Positions 42,901 to 57,900 of a stretch of DNA of 64,000 nt are shown here, piece by piece (within the stretch, counting starts at the first letter, position 1; every line of letters starts with the position of its first letter). The position numbers and the translations under genes are program-made. The notes beneath the pieces are model-generated. The model saw only the letters and a program-made list of their open reading frames with translations. It did not search any database and was not told where the DNA came from. Origin of the DNA: Microglena sp. YARC (taxonomy: Eukaryota > Chlorophyta > Chlorophyceae > Chlamydomonadales > Chlamydomonadaceae); NCBI GenBank assembly GCA_022414725.1, contig JAJSRW010000309.1, positions 1 through 64,000 on the forward strand, read 5' to 3'.

Positions 42901-45900
42901 AACCCACCTTATGCACCCTAACCCACCTTATGCACCCTAACCCACCTTATGCACCCTAACCCACCTTATGCACCCTAACCCACCTTATGCACCCTAACCC
43001 ACCTTATGCACCCTAACCCACCTTATGCACCCTAACCCACCTTATGCACCCTAACCCACCTTATGCACCCTAACCCACCTTATGCACCCTAACCCACCTT
43101 ATGCACCCTAACCCACCTTATGCACCCTAACCCACCTTATGCACCCTAACCCACCTTATGCACCCTAACCCACCTTATGCACCCTAACCCACCTTATGCA
43201 CCCTAACCCACCTTATGCACCCTAACCCACCTTATGCACCCTAACCCACCTTATGCACCCTAACCCACCTTATGCACCCTAACCCACCTTATGCACCCTA
43301 ACCCACCTTATGCACCCTAACCCACCTTATGCACCCTAACCCACCTTATGCACCCTAACCCACCTTATGCACCCTAACCCACCTTATGCACCCTAACCCA
43401 CCTTATGCACCCTAACCCACCTTATGCACCCTAACCCACCTTATGCACCCTAACCCACCTTATGCACCCTAACCCACCTTATGCACCCTAACCCACCTTA
43501 TGCACCCTAACCCACCTTATGCACCCTAACCCACCTTATGCACCCTAACCCACCTTATGCACCCTAACCCACCTTATGCACCCTAACCCACCTTATGCAC
43601 CCTAACCCACCTTATGCACCCTAACCCACCTTATGCACCCTAACCCACCTTATGCACCCTAACCCACCTTATGCACCCTAACCCACCTTATGCACCCTAA
43701 CCCACCTTATGCACCCTAACCCACCTTATGCACCCTAACCCACCTTATGCACCCTAACCCACCTTATGCACCCTAACCCACCTTATGCACCCTAACCCAC
43801 CTTATGCACCCTAACCCACCTTATGCACCCTAACCCACCTTATGCACCCTAACCCACCTTATGCACCCTAACCCACCTTATGCACCCTAACCCACCTTAT
43901 GCACCCTAACCCACCTTATGCACCCTAACCCACCTTATGCACCCTAACCCACCTTATGCACCCTAACCCACCTTATGCACCCTAACCCACCTTATGCACC
44001 CTAACCCACCTTATGCACCCTAACCCACCTTATGCACCCTAACCCACCTTATGCACCCTAACCCACCTTATGCACCCTAACCCACCTTATGCACCCTAAC
44101 CCACCTTATGCACCCTAACCCACCTTATGCACCCTAACCCACCTTATGCACCCTAACCCACCTTATGCACCCTAACCCACCTTATGCACCCTAACCCACC
44201 TTATGCACCCTAACCCACCTTATGCACCCTAACCCACCTTATGCACCCTAACCCACCTTATGCACCCTAACCCACCTTATGCACCCTAACCCACCTTATG
44301 CACCCTAACCCACCTTATGCACCCTAACCCACCTTATGCACCCTAACCCACCTTATGCACCCTAACCCACCTTATGCACCCTAACCCACCTTATGCACCC
44401 TAACCCACCTTATGCACCCTAACCCACCTTATGCACCCTAACCCACCTTATGCACCCTAACCACCTTATGCACCCTAACCCACCTTATGCACCCTAACCC
44501 ACCTTATGCACCCTAACCCACCTTATGCACCCTAACCCACCTTATGCACCCTAACCCACCTTATGCACCCTAACCCACCTTATGCACCCTAACCCACCTT
44601 ATGCACCCTAACCCACCTTATGCACCCTAACCCACCTTATGCACCCTAACCCACCTTATGCACCCTAACCCACCTTATGCACCCTAACCCACCTTATGCA
44701 CCCTAACCCACCTTATGCACCCTAACCCACCTTATGCACCCTAACCCACCTTATGCACCCTAACCCACCTTATGCACCCTAACCCACCTTATGCACCCTA
44801 ACCCACCTTATGCACCCTAACCCACCTTATGCACCCTAACCCACCTTATGCACCCTAACCCACCTTATGCACCCTAACCCACCTTATGCACCCTAACCCA
44901 CCTTATGCACCCTAACCCACCTTATGCACCCTAACCCACCTTATGCACCCTAACCCACCTTATGCACCCTAACCCACCTTATGCACCCTAACCCACCTTA
45001 TGCACCCTAACCCACCTTATGCACCCTAACCCACCTTATGCACCCTAACCCACCTTATGCACCCTAACCCACCTTATGCACCCTAACCCACCTTATGCAC
45101 CCTAACCCACCTTATGCACCCTAACCCACCTTATGCACCCTAACCCACCTTATGCACCCTAACCCACCTTATGCACCCTAACCCACCTTATGCACCCTAA
45201 CCCACCTTATGCACCCTAACCCACCTTATGCACCCTAACCCACCTTATGCACCCTAACCCACCTTATGCACCCTAACCCACCTTATGCACCCTAACCCAC
45301 CTTATGCACCCTAACCCACCTTATGCACCCTAACCCACCTTATGCACCCTAACCCACCTTATGCACCCTAACCCACCTTATGCACCCTAACCCACCTTAT
45401 GCACCCTAACCCACCTTATGCACCCTAACCCACCTTATGCACCCTAACCCACCTTATGCACCCTAACCCACCTTATGCACCCTAACCCACCTTATGCACC
45501 CTAACCCACCTTATGCACCCTAACCCACCTTATGCACCCTAACCCACCTTATGCACCCTAACCCACCTTATGCACCCTAACCCACCTTATGCACCCACCT
45601 TATGCACCCACCCACCTTATGCACCCTAACCCACCTTATGCACCCTAACCCACCTTATGCACCCTAACCCACCTTATGCACCCCCTAACCCACCTTATGC
45701 ACCCTAACCCACCTTATGCACCCTAACCCACCTTATGCACCCTAACCCACCTTATGCACCCTAACCCACCTTATGCACCCTAACCCACCTTATGCACCCT
45801 AACCCACCTTATGCACCCTAACCCACCTTATGCACCCTAACCCACCTTATGCACCCTAACCCACCTTATGCACCCTAACCCACCTTATGCACCCTAACCC

Positions 45901-48900
45901 ACCTTATGCACCCTAACCCACCTTATGCACCCTAACCCACCTTATGCACCCTAACCCACCTTATGCACCCTAACCCACCTTATGCACCCTAACCCACCTT
46001 ATGCACCCTAACCCACCTTATGCACCCTAACCCACCTTATGCACCCTAACCCCACCTTATGCACCCTAACCCACCTTATGCACCCTAACCCACCTTATGC
46101 ACCCTAACCCACCTTATGCACCCTAACCCACCTTATGCACCCTAACCCACCTTATGCACCCTAACCCACCTTTATGCACCCTAACCCACCTTATGCACCC
46201 TAACCCACCTTATGCACCCTAACCCACCTATGCACCCACCTTATGCACCCTAACCCACCTTATGCACCCTAACCCACCTTATGCACCCTAACCCACCTTA
46301 TGCACCCTAACCCACCTAACCCACCTTATGCACCCTAACCCACCTTATGCACCCTAACCCACCTTATGCACCCTAACCCACCTTATGCACCCTAACCCAC
46401 CTTATGCACCCTAACCCACCTTATGCACCCTAACCCACCTTATGCACCCTAACCCACCTTATGCACCCTAACCCACCTTATGCCCCTAACCTATGCACCC
46501 TAACCCACCTTATGCACCCTAACCCACCTTATGCACCCTAACCCACCTTATGCACCCTAACCCACCTTATGCACCCTAACCCACCTTATGCACCCTAACC
46601 CACCTTATGCACCCTAACCCACCTTATGCACCCTAACCCACCTTATGCACCCTAACCCACCTTATGCACCCTAACCCACCTTTATGCACCCTAACCCACC
46701 TTATGCACCCTAACCCACCTTATGCACCCTAACCCACCTTATGCACCCTAACCCACCTTATGCACCCTAACCCACCTTATGCACCCTAACCCACCTTATG
46801 CACCCTAACCCACCTTATGCAACCCTAACCCACCTTATGCACCCTAACCCACCTTATGCACCCTAACCCACCTTATGCACCCCTTAACCCTAACCTTATG
46901 CACCCTAACCCACCTTATGCACCCTAACCCACTTATGCACCCTAACCCACCTTATGCACCCTAACCCACCTTATGCACCCTAACCCACCTTATGCACCCT
47001 AACCCACCTTATGCACCCTAACCCACCTTATGCACCCTAACCCACCTTATGCACCCTAACCCACCTTATGCACCCTAACCCACCTTATGCACCCTAACCC
47101 ACCTTATGCACCCTAACCCACCTTATGCACCCTAACCCACCTTATGCACCCTAACCCACCTTATGCACCCTAACCACCCACCTTATGCACCCTAACCCAC
47201 CTTATGCACCCTAACCCACCTTATGCACCCTAACCCACCTTATGCACCCTAACCCACCTTATGCACCCTAACCCACCTTATGCACCCTAACCCACCTTAT
47301 GCACCCTAACCCACCTTATGCACCCTAACCCACCTTATGCACCCTAACCCACCTTATGCACCCTAACCCACCTTATGCACCCTAACCCACCTTATGCACC
47401 CTAACCCACCTTATGCACCCTAACCCACCTTATGCACCCTAACCCACCTTATGCACCCTAACCCACCTTATGCACCCTAACCCACCTTATGCACCCTAAC
47501 CCACCTTATGCACCCTAACCCACCTTATGCACCCTAACCCACCTTATGCACCCTAACCCACCTTATGCACCCTAACCCACCTTATGCACCCTAACCCACC
47601 TTATGCACCCTAACCCACCTTATGCACCCTAACCCACCTTATGCACCCTAACCCACCTTATGCACCCTAACCCACCTTATGCACCCTAACCCACCTTATG
47701 CACCCTAACCCACCTTATGCACCCTAACCCACCTTATGCACCCTAACCCACCTTATGCACCCTAACCCACCTTATGCACCCTAACCCACCTTATGCACCC
47801 TAACCCACCTTATGCACCCTAACCCACCTTATGCACCCTAAACCCACCTTATGCACCCTAACCCACCTTATGCACCCTAACCCACCTTATGCACCCCTAA
47901 CCCACCTTATGCACCCTAACCCCACCCACCTTATGCACCCTAACCCACCTTATGCACCCTAACCCACCTTATGCACCCTAACCCACCTTATGCACCCTAA
48001 CCCACCTTATGCACCCTAACCCACCTTATGCACCCTAACCCACCTTATGCACCCTAACCCACCTTATGCACCCTAACCCACCTTATGCACCCTAACCCAC
48101 CTTATGCACCCTAACCCACCTTATGCACCCTAACCCACCTTATGCACCCTAACCCACCCTTATGCACCCACCTAACCCACCTTATGCACCCTAACCCACC
48201 TTATGCACCCTAACCCACCTTATGCACCCTAACCCACCTTATGCACCCTAACCCACCTATGCACCCTAACCCACCTTATGCACCCTAACCCACCTTATGC
48301 ACCCTAACCCACCTTATGCACCCTAACCCACCTTATGCACCCTAACCCACCTTATGCACCCTAACCCACCTTATGCACCCTAACCCACCTTATGCACCCT
48401 AACCCACCTTATGCACCCTAACCCACCTTATGCACCCTAACCCACCTTATGCACCCTAACCCACCTTATGCACCCTAACCCACCTTATGCACCCTAACCC
48501 ACCTTATGCACCCTAACCCACCTTATGCACCCTAACCCACCTTATGCACCCTAACCCACCTTATGCACCCTAACCCACCTTATGCACCCTAACCCACCTT
48601 ATTGCACCCTAACCCACCTTATGCACCCTAACCCCACCTTATGCACCCTAACCCACCTTATGCACCCTAACCCACCCTTATGCACCCTAACCCACCTTAT
48701 GCACCCTAACCCACCTTATGCACCCTAACCCACCTAACCCACCTATGCACCCTAACCCACCTTATGCACCCTAACCCACCTTATGCACCCTACCCCACCT
48801 TATGCACCCTAACCCACCTTATGCACCCTAACCCACCTTATGCACCCTAACCCACCTTATGCACCCTAACCCACCTTATGCACCCTAACCCACCTTATGC

Positions 48901-51900
48901 ACCCTAACCCACCTTATGCACCCTAACCCACCTTATGCACCCTAACCCACCTTATGCACCCTAACCCACCTTATGCACCCTAACCCACCTTATGCACCCT
49001 AACCCACCTTATGCACCCTAACCCACCTTATGCACCCTAACCCACCTTATGCACCCTAACCCACCTTATGCACCCTAACCCACCTTATGCACCCTAACCC
49101 ACCTTATGCACCCTAACCCACCTTATGCACCCTAACCCACCTTATGCACCCTAACCCACCTTATGCACCCTAACCCACCTTATGCACCCTAACCCACCTA
49201 TGCACCCTAACCCACCTTATGCACCCTAACCCACCTTATGCACCCTAACCCACCTTATGCACCCTAACCCACCTTATGCACCCTAACCCACCTTATGCAC
49301 CCTAACCCACCTTATGCACCCTAAACCCACCTTATGCACCCTAACCCACCTTATGCACCCTAACCCACCTTATGCACCCTAACCCACCTTATGCACCCTA
49401 ACCCACCTTATGCACCCTAACCCACCTTATGCACCCTAACCCACCTTATGCACCCTAACCCACCTTATGCACCCTAACCCACCTTATGCACCCTAACCCA
49501 CCTTATGCACCCTAACCCACCTATGCACCCTAACCCACCTTATGCACCCTAACCCACCTTATGGCACCCTAACCCACCTATGCACCCCTAACCCACCTTA
49601 TGCACCCTAACCCACCTTAACCCCTAACCCCACCTTATGCACCCTAACCCACCTTATGCACCCTAACCCACCTTATGCACCCTAACCCACCTTATGCACC
49701 CTTAACCCACCTTATGCACCCTAACCCACCTTATGCACCCTAACCCACCTTATGCACCCTAACCCACCCACCCTTATGCACCCTAACCCACCTATGCACC
49801 CACCCACCTTATGCAACCCTTATGCACCCTAACCTTATGCACCCTAACCCACCTTAATGCACCCTAACCTTATGCACCCTAACCCACCTTATGCACCCTA
49901 ACCCACTTATGCACCCTAACCCACCTTATGCACCCTAACCCACCTTATGCACCCTAACCCACCTTATGCACCCTAACCCACCTTATGCACCCTAACCCAC
50001 CTTATGCACCCTAACCCACCTTATGCACCCTAACCCACTTATGCACCCTAACCCACCTTATGCACCCTGCACCCTAACCCACCTTATGCACCCTAACCCA
50101 CCTTATGCACCCTAACCCACCTTATGCACCCTAACCCACCTTATGCACCCTAACCCACCTTATGCACCCTAACCCACCTTATGCACCCTAACCCACCTTA
50201 TGCACCCTAACCCACCTTATGCACCCTAACCCACCTTATGCACCCTAACCCACCTTATGCACCCTAACCCACCTTATGCACCCTAACCCACCTTATGCAC
50301 CCTAACCCACCTAACCCACCTTATGCACCCTAACCCACCTTATGCACCCTAACCCACCTTATGCACCCTAACCCAACCTTATGCACCCTAACCTTATGCA
50401 CCTAACCCACCTTATGCACCCTAACCACCTTATGCACCCTAACCCACCTTATGCACCCTAACCCACCTTATGCACCCTAACCCACCTTATGCACCCTAAC
50501 CCAATGCACCCTTAACCCACCTTATTCACCCTGCCCCACAACCCACCTTATGCACCCTAACCCACCTTATGCACCCTAACCCACCTTATGCACCTAACCC
50601 ACCTTATGCACCTAACCCACCTTATGCACCCTAACCCACCTTATGCACCCTAACCACCTTATGCACCCTAACCACCTTATGCACCCTAACCCACCTTATG
50701 CACCCTAACCCACCTATGCACCCTAACCCACCTTATGCACCCTAACCCACCTTATGCACCCTAACCCACCTTATGCACCCTAACCCACCTTATGCACCCT
50801 AACCCACCTTATGCACCCTAACCCACCTTATGCACCCTAACCCACCTTATGCACCTAACCCACCTTATGCACCCCTAACCCACCTTATGCACCCTAACCC
50901 ACCTTATGCACCCTAACCCACCTTATGCACCCTAACCCACCTTATGCACCCTAACCCACCTTATGCACCCTAACCCACCTTATGCACCCTAACCCACCTT
51001 ATGCACCCTAACCCACCTTATGCACCCTAACCCACCTTATGCACCCTAACCCACCTTATGCACCCTAACCCACCTTATGCACCCTAACCCACCTTATGCA
51101 CCCTAACCCACCTTTATGCACCCTAACCCACCTATGCACCCTAACCCACCTTATGCACCCTAACCCCCTTATGCACCCTAACCCACCTTATGCACCCTAA
51201 CCCACCTTATGCACCCCTAACCCACCTTATGCACCCTAACCCACCTTATGCACCCTACCCCACCTTATGCACCCCCACCTATGCACCCTAACCATACCTT
51301 ATGCACCCTAACCCACCTTATGCACCCCCACCTAACCCACCTTATGCACCCTAACCCACCTTATGCACCCTAACCCACCTTATGCACCCTAACCCACCTT
51401 ATGCACCCTAACCCACCTTATGCCCCTAAACCCACCTAACCCACCTGCACCCTAACCCACCTTATGCACCCTAACCCACCTTATGCACCCTAACCCACCT
51501 TATGCACCCTAACCCACCTTATGCACCCTAACCCACCTTATGCCCCTAACCCACCTTATGCACCCTAACCCACCTTTATGCACCCTAACCCACCTTATGC
51601 ACCCTAACCCACCTTATGCACCCCTAACCCACCTTATGCACCCTAACCCACACCCTAACCCACCTTATGCACCCTAACCCCTTACCTTATGCACACCCTA
51701 ACCCACCCTTATGCACCCTAACCCACCTTATGCACCCCTAACCCACCTTATGCACCCTAACCCACCTTATGCACCCTAACCCACCTTATGCACCCTAACC
51801 CACCTTATGCACCCTAACCCACCTTATGCACCCTAACCCACCTTATGCACCCTAACCCACCTTATGCACCCTAACCCACCTTATGCACCCTAACCCACCT

Positions 51901-54900
51901 TATGCACCCTAACCCACCTTATGCACCCTAACCCACCTTATGCACCCTAACCCACCTTATGCACCCTAACCCACCTTATGCACCCTAACCCACCTTATGC
52001 ACCCTAACCCACCTTATGCACCCTAACCCACCTTATGCACCCTAACCCACCTTATGCACCCTAACCCACCTTATGCACCCTAACCCACCTTATGCACCCT
52101 AACCCACCTTATGCACCCTAACCCACCTTATGCACCCTAACCCACCTTATGCACCCTAACCCACCTTATGCACCCTAACCACCCCACCTTATGCACCCTA
52201 ACCCACCTTATGCACCCTAACCCACCTTATGCACCCTAACCCACCTTATGCACCCTAACCCGACCTTATGCACCCTAACCCACCTTATGCACCCTAACCC
52301 ACCTTATGCCACCCTAACCCACCTTATGCACCCTAACCCACCTTATGCACCCTAACCCACCTTATGCACCCTAACCCACCTTATGCACCCTAACCCACCT
52401 TATGCACCCTAACCCACCTTTATGCACCCTAACCCACCTTATGCACCCTAACCCACCTTATGCCCCTACCCACCTTATGCACCCTAACCCACCTTATGCA
52501 CCCTAACCCACCTAACCCACCCACCTTTATGCACCCTAACCCACCTTATGCACCCTAACCCACCTTATGCACCCTAACCCACCTTATGCACCCTAACCCA
52601 CCTTATGCACCCTAACCCACCTTATGCACCCCTAACCCACCTTATGCACCCTAACCCCACCTTATGCACCCTAACCCACCTTATGCACCCTAACCCACCT
52701 TATGCACCCTAACCCACCTTATGCACCCTAACCCACCTTATGCACCCTAAACCCACCTTATGCACCCTAACCCACCTTATGCACCCTAACCCACCTTATG
52801 CACCCTAACCCACCTTATGCACCCTAACCCACCTTATGCACCCCTAACCCACCTTATGCACCCTAACCCACCTTATGCACCCTAACCCATGCCTTATGCA
52901 CCCTAACCCACCTTATGCACCTAACCCACCTTATGCACCCTAACCCACCTTATGCACCCTAACCCACCTTATGCACCCTAACCCTACCCCTAACCCACCT
53001 ATGCACCCTAACCCACCTTTATGCACCCCCCACCTATGCCACCCCCTACCCACTAACCACCTTATGCACCCTAACCCACCTTATGCACCCTAACCCACCT
53101 TATGCACCCTAACCCACCTTATGCACCCTAACCCACCCTTATGCACCCTAACCCACTTATGCTAACCCACCTATGCACCCTAACCCACCTTATGCAACGT
53201 CCTTATGCACCCTAACCCACCTTATGCACCCTAACCCACCTTATGCACCCTAACCCTTATGCCCTAACCCACTATGCACCCTAACCCACCTTATGCACCC
53301 TAACCCACCTTATGCACCCTAACCCACCTTATGCACCCTAACCCACCTTATGCACCCTAACCCACCTTATGCACCCTAACCCACCTTATGCACCCTAAAC
53401 CCACCTTATGCACCCTAACCCACCTTATGCCACCCTAACCCACCTTATGCACCCTAACCCAACCTTATGCACCTAAAACCCACCTTAACCCAACCCACCT
53501 TATGCACCCTTATGCACCCTAACCCGACCTATGCACCCAACCTTATGCACCCTAACCCACCTTATGCACCCTAACCCACCTTATGCACCCTAACCCACCT
53601 AACCCACCTTATGCACCCTAACCCACACTTATGCACCCTAACCCACCCTAACCACCTTATGCACCCTAACGCCTAACCCACCTTATGCACCCTAACCCAC
53701 CTTAGCACCTAACCCACTTTATGCACCCTAACCCACCTTATGCACCCTAACCCACCTTATGCACCCTAACCCACCTTGATGCACCCTAACCCACCTTATG
53801 CACCCTAACCACCTTCTGCACATTATGCACCCCTAACCCACCTTATGCACCCTAACCCACCTTATGCACCCTTATGCACCCCACCTTATGCACCCTAACC
53901 CACCCTTATGCACCTAACCCACCTTAACCCGCCACCTTATGCACCCTAACCCACCTTATGCACCCTAACCCACCTTATGCAGCCCTAACCCACCCACCTG
54001 CACCCTAACCCACCTTATGCCACCCTAACCCACCTTATGCACCCTAACCCACCACCCTTATGCACCCTAACCCACCTTATGCACCCTAACCCACCTTATG
54101 CACCCTAACCCACCTTATGCACCCTAACCCACCTTATGCACCCCACCTATGCACCCACCTTATGCACCCTAACCCACCCTAACCACCTTATGCACCCTAA
54201 CCCACCTTTATGCACCCTAACCCACCTTATGCACCCTAACCCACCTTATGCACCTTATGGGCCACCCACCCTTTATGCACCCTAACCCACCTTATGCACC
54301 CTAACCCACCTTATGCACCCTAACCACCTTATGCACCCTAACCCACCTTATGCACCCTAACCCACCTTATGCACCCTAACCCCTAACCTTATGCACCCTA
54401 ACCCACCTTATGCACCCTAACCCACCTTATGCCACCCTAACCCACCTTATGCACCCTAACCCACCCAATTATTACGCACCCTTATGCACCCCCACCTTAT
54501 GCCTAACAACCTATGCACCCTAACCCACCTTATGCACCCTAACCCACCTTATGCACCCTAACCCACTTATGCACCCTAACCCACCTTATGCACCCCTATG
54601 CACCCACCACCTTATGCACCCTAACCCACCTTATGCACCCCTAACCTTATGCCTAACCCACCTATGCACCCTAACCCACCTTATGCACCCTAACCCCACC
54701 TTATGCACCCTAACCCACCTTATGCCACCCTAACCCACCTTATGCACCCTAACCCACCTTATGCACCCTAACGCACCTAACCCACCTTATGCACCCTAAC
54801 CCATGCCCCTAACTATGCACCCTTCAACCTCCCATGCCCCTAACCCACCTTTAATTGCATAACCCACCTTATGCAACCCTAAACCCACCTTATGCACCCT

Positions 54901-57900
54901 AACCCACCTTATGCACCTAACCCACCTTATTGCACCCTAACCCACCCTTATGCACCCTAACCCACCTTATGCAACCCACCTTATGCACCCTAACCAACCC
55001 ACTTATGCACCCTAACCCACCTTATGCACCCTAACCCACCTTATGCACCCTAACCCACCTTAGCACCCTAACCCACCTTATGCACCCTAACCCACCTTAT
55101 GCACCCTAACCCCACCTTATGCACCCTAACCCACCTTATGCACCCTAACCCACCTTATGCACCCTAACCCACTTATGCACCCTAACCCACCCACCTTTAT
55201 GCACCCCTAACCCACCCACCTTATGCACCCTAACCCACCTTATGCACCCTAACCCACCTTATGCACCCTAACCCACCTTATGCACCCTAACCCACCTTAA
55301 TGCACCCCCCTTACCTTAAACCCACCCTATGGCACCTAACCCACCTTATGCACCCTAACCCACCCACCTTATGCACCCTAACCCACCTTATGCACCCTAA
55401 ACCCCTACCTTATGCACCCTAACCACCTTATGCACCCTAACCCACCTTATGCACCCTAACCCACCTTATGCCACCCTAACCATGCGACCCACCGCACCTT
55501 ATGCACCCTAACCCACTTATGCACCTAACAAACCCCACCTTATGCACCCTAACCCACCTTATGCACCCTAAGCCCCACCTTATGCACCCTAACCCCCTTA
55601 TGACCCTAAGCCACCTTATGCACCCTAACCTTATGCACCTAACCCACCTTATGCACCCTAACCCACCTTATGCACGTGCCCGCAACCCACCTAATGCACC
55701 CTAACCCACCTAACCCATCCCTTATGCACCCTAAACCCAGGGCTTATGGGCGCGACCTGAACCCAGTATGCACCCTAACCTTATGCACCTAACGGCGACC
55801 TTATCCCTCAACCCACTTCATGCACCCTAACCCCTACCTTATGCACCCTAACCCACCCAGCCTTATGGGCACCGCTACCCCCTTATGCACCCTAACCCCT
55901 TATGCAACTAACCAACACTATGCCAACTACCACTTTGCACCTAACTATTGGCACCCACCCACCTTTTATGCACCTAACCCACCTTATGCACCCTGACCCA
56001 GCCTTATGCACCCTAACCATCCTTAGCACCTAACCGGCACTTAATGCACCCTAACCCAGCGCCTTATGCAAACCACCTGTATGCACCCTAACCATAACTT
56101 TGCACCTAACCTCCCTTATGCACTAACCAATTGCCCTAACCCACTTTATGCACCCAAACCACCTTAAATGCACCTAACCACCTTATGCATCGCTAACCTA
56201 ACCCTTGAGTGCACCCCTAACCCACCTTATGCAGCCTAACCCACCTATGCCCCTAACGCCCACCCTGCACCCTAACCCACCTTATGCACCCCACTCTATG
56301 ACCAAATCACCTTTGCAACCCAACCCACCTTATGCCCTACCCACCTTAATGCACGCCTACCCACCTTTGCATACCCACTTATGCACCTAACCACTATGCA
56401 TCGCTAACCCACTATCACCTAACCCACCTTATGCAACCCCTAACCACCTTATGGCACCGTAACCCACTTATGCAACCCTAACCACTTATGGCACCTAAGA
56501 CTTATGCACCCTAACCGCAGACCTTATGACCTAACCCACCTTAACGCACCTTATGCAACCGTAACCGCCACCTTATGCACCCTACCTTATGCACCCTAAA
56601 CCACCTTATGCACCTCACCAACTTATGGCACCTAACCCACCTAAGCCTAACCCTATGCGCCCACTTATGGGCACGCTAACGCCACCTTAATGCACCCTAA
56701 CCCAACCCAGCTTATGCAATAACCCTAACCACCTATGCCACACTAACCCACCCTATGCACCTACCCCCTTAATGGGCACCGCCGCCACCCACCTTATGAC
56801 CCTACCCAGTCCCTTATTGGCACCCACACTATGCACGTAACATGCACAACCACCTATGCAGCTACCACTTATGCAACCCTAAAGCACCCTAAACCCAAGC
56901 TTTATGTCCATCCCTCACCCACAACCCGTAACCACCTTATGCACCCTAACCAACCTTAGGATGCACCCTAACCCCAGCACTCTAAACCCACCTTATGCAC
57001 CCTTAACCCCACTTATGCACCCTAACCCACTTTATGCACCCTAACCACGTTATGCACCCTAACCCACCTTATGCGTTTATTGCACCCAACCCACCTTATG
57101 CACCTTAACCACCACCTTATATGCACCTAAAACCCACTTAATGCACCCTAACCACTTATGCACCCTAAACCCCCTATGCCACCCTACCCCACCTTAACTG
57201 CCACCCTAGCACCACCTAATGCACCCTTAACCCACCTTATGCACCCTAACCCACCTTATTGCACCCCAACCCACCTTATGCACGCCTACCCACCTTATGC
57301 ACTCTAACCCACCTATGCCACCCTAAACCCACACTTACCCTAACCCACCTTATGCACCCTAAACCCACTTATGGCACCCTTAACCCACCTATATGCACCC
57401 TAACCCACCTTATGCACCCTAACCCACCTTATGCAACCCTACCCCCTTATGCACCCCTAACACCCTTAGCACCCTAACCCCAACTTAATGCATCCACCCT
57501 ATGTCACCCTAACCACCTATATGCACCCTAAACCCAACCTTATGCCCCACCCTAACCACCTTATGCATCTAACCTAACCCACCTTAAAATGCACCCCTAA
57601 CCCACTTGATGCACCCTTACCAACTTATGCACCCTAAAACCACTTATCAACCCTAACCTTAATGCACCCTACCCACACTTATGCACCCTTACCACAATTA
57701 ATGCACCCTACCACCTTATGCACTCTAACCGCACCTTATGTCAACCCCTAACCCACCTAATGCACCCTAACGCACCTTATGCACCCTAACCCACCCTTAT
57801 CAACCGCACCCACTTAACCCACCCTGCATGCACCCTAACCCCACTCTTATGCACCGGCTAACCCACCTTATGCACCCGTAACCCACCTTATGCCACCCTA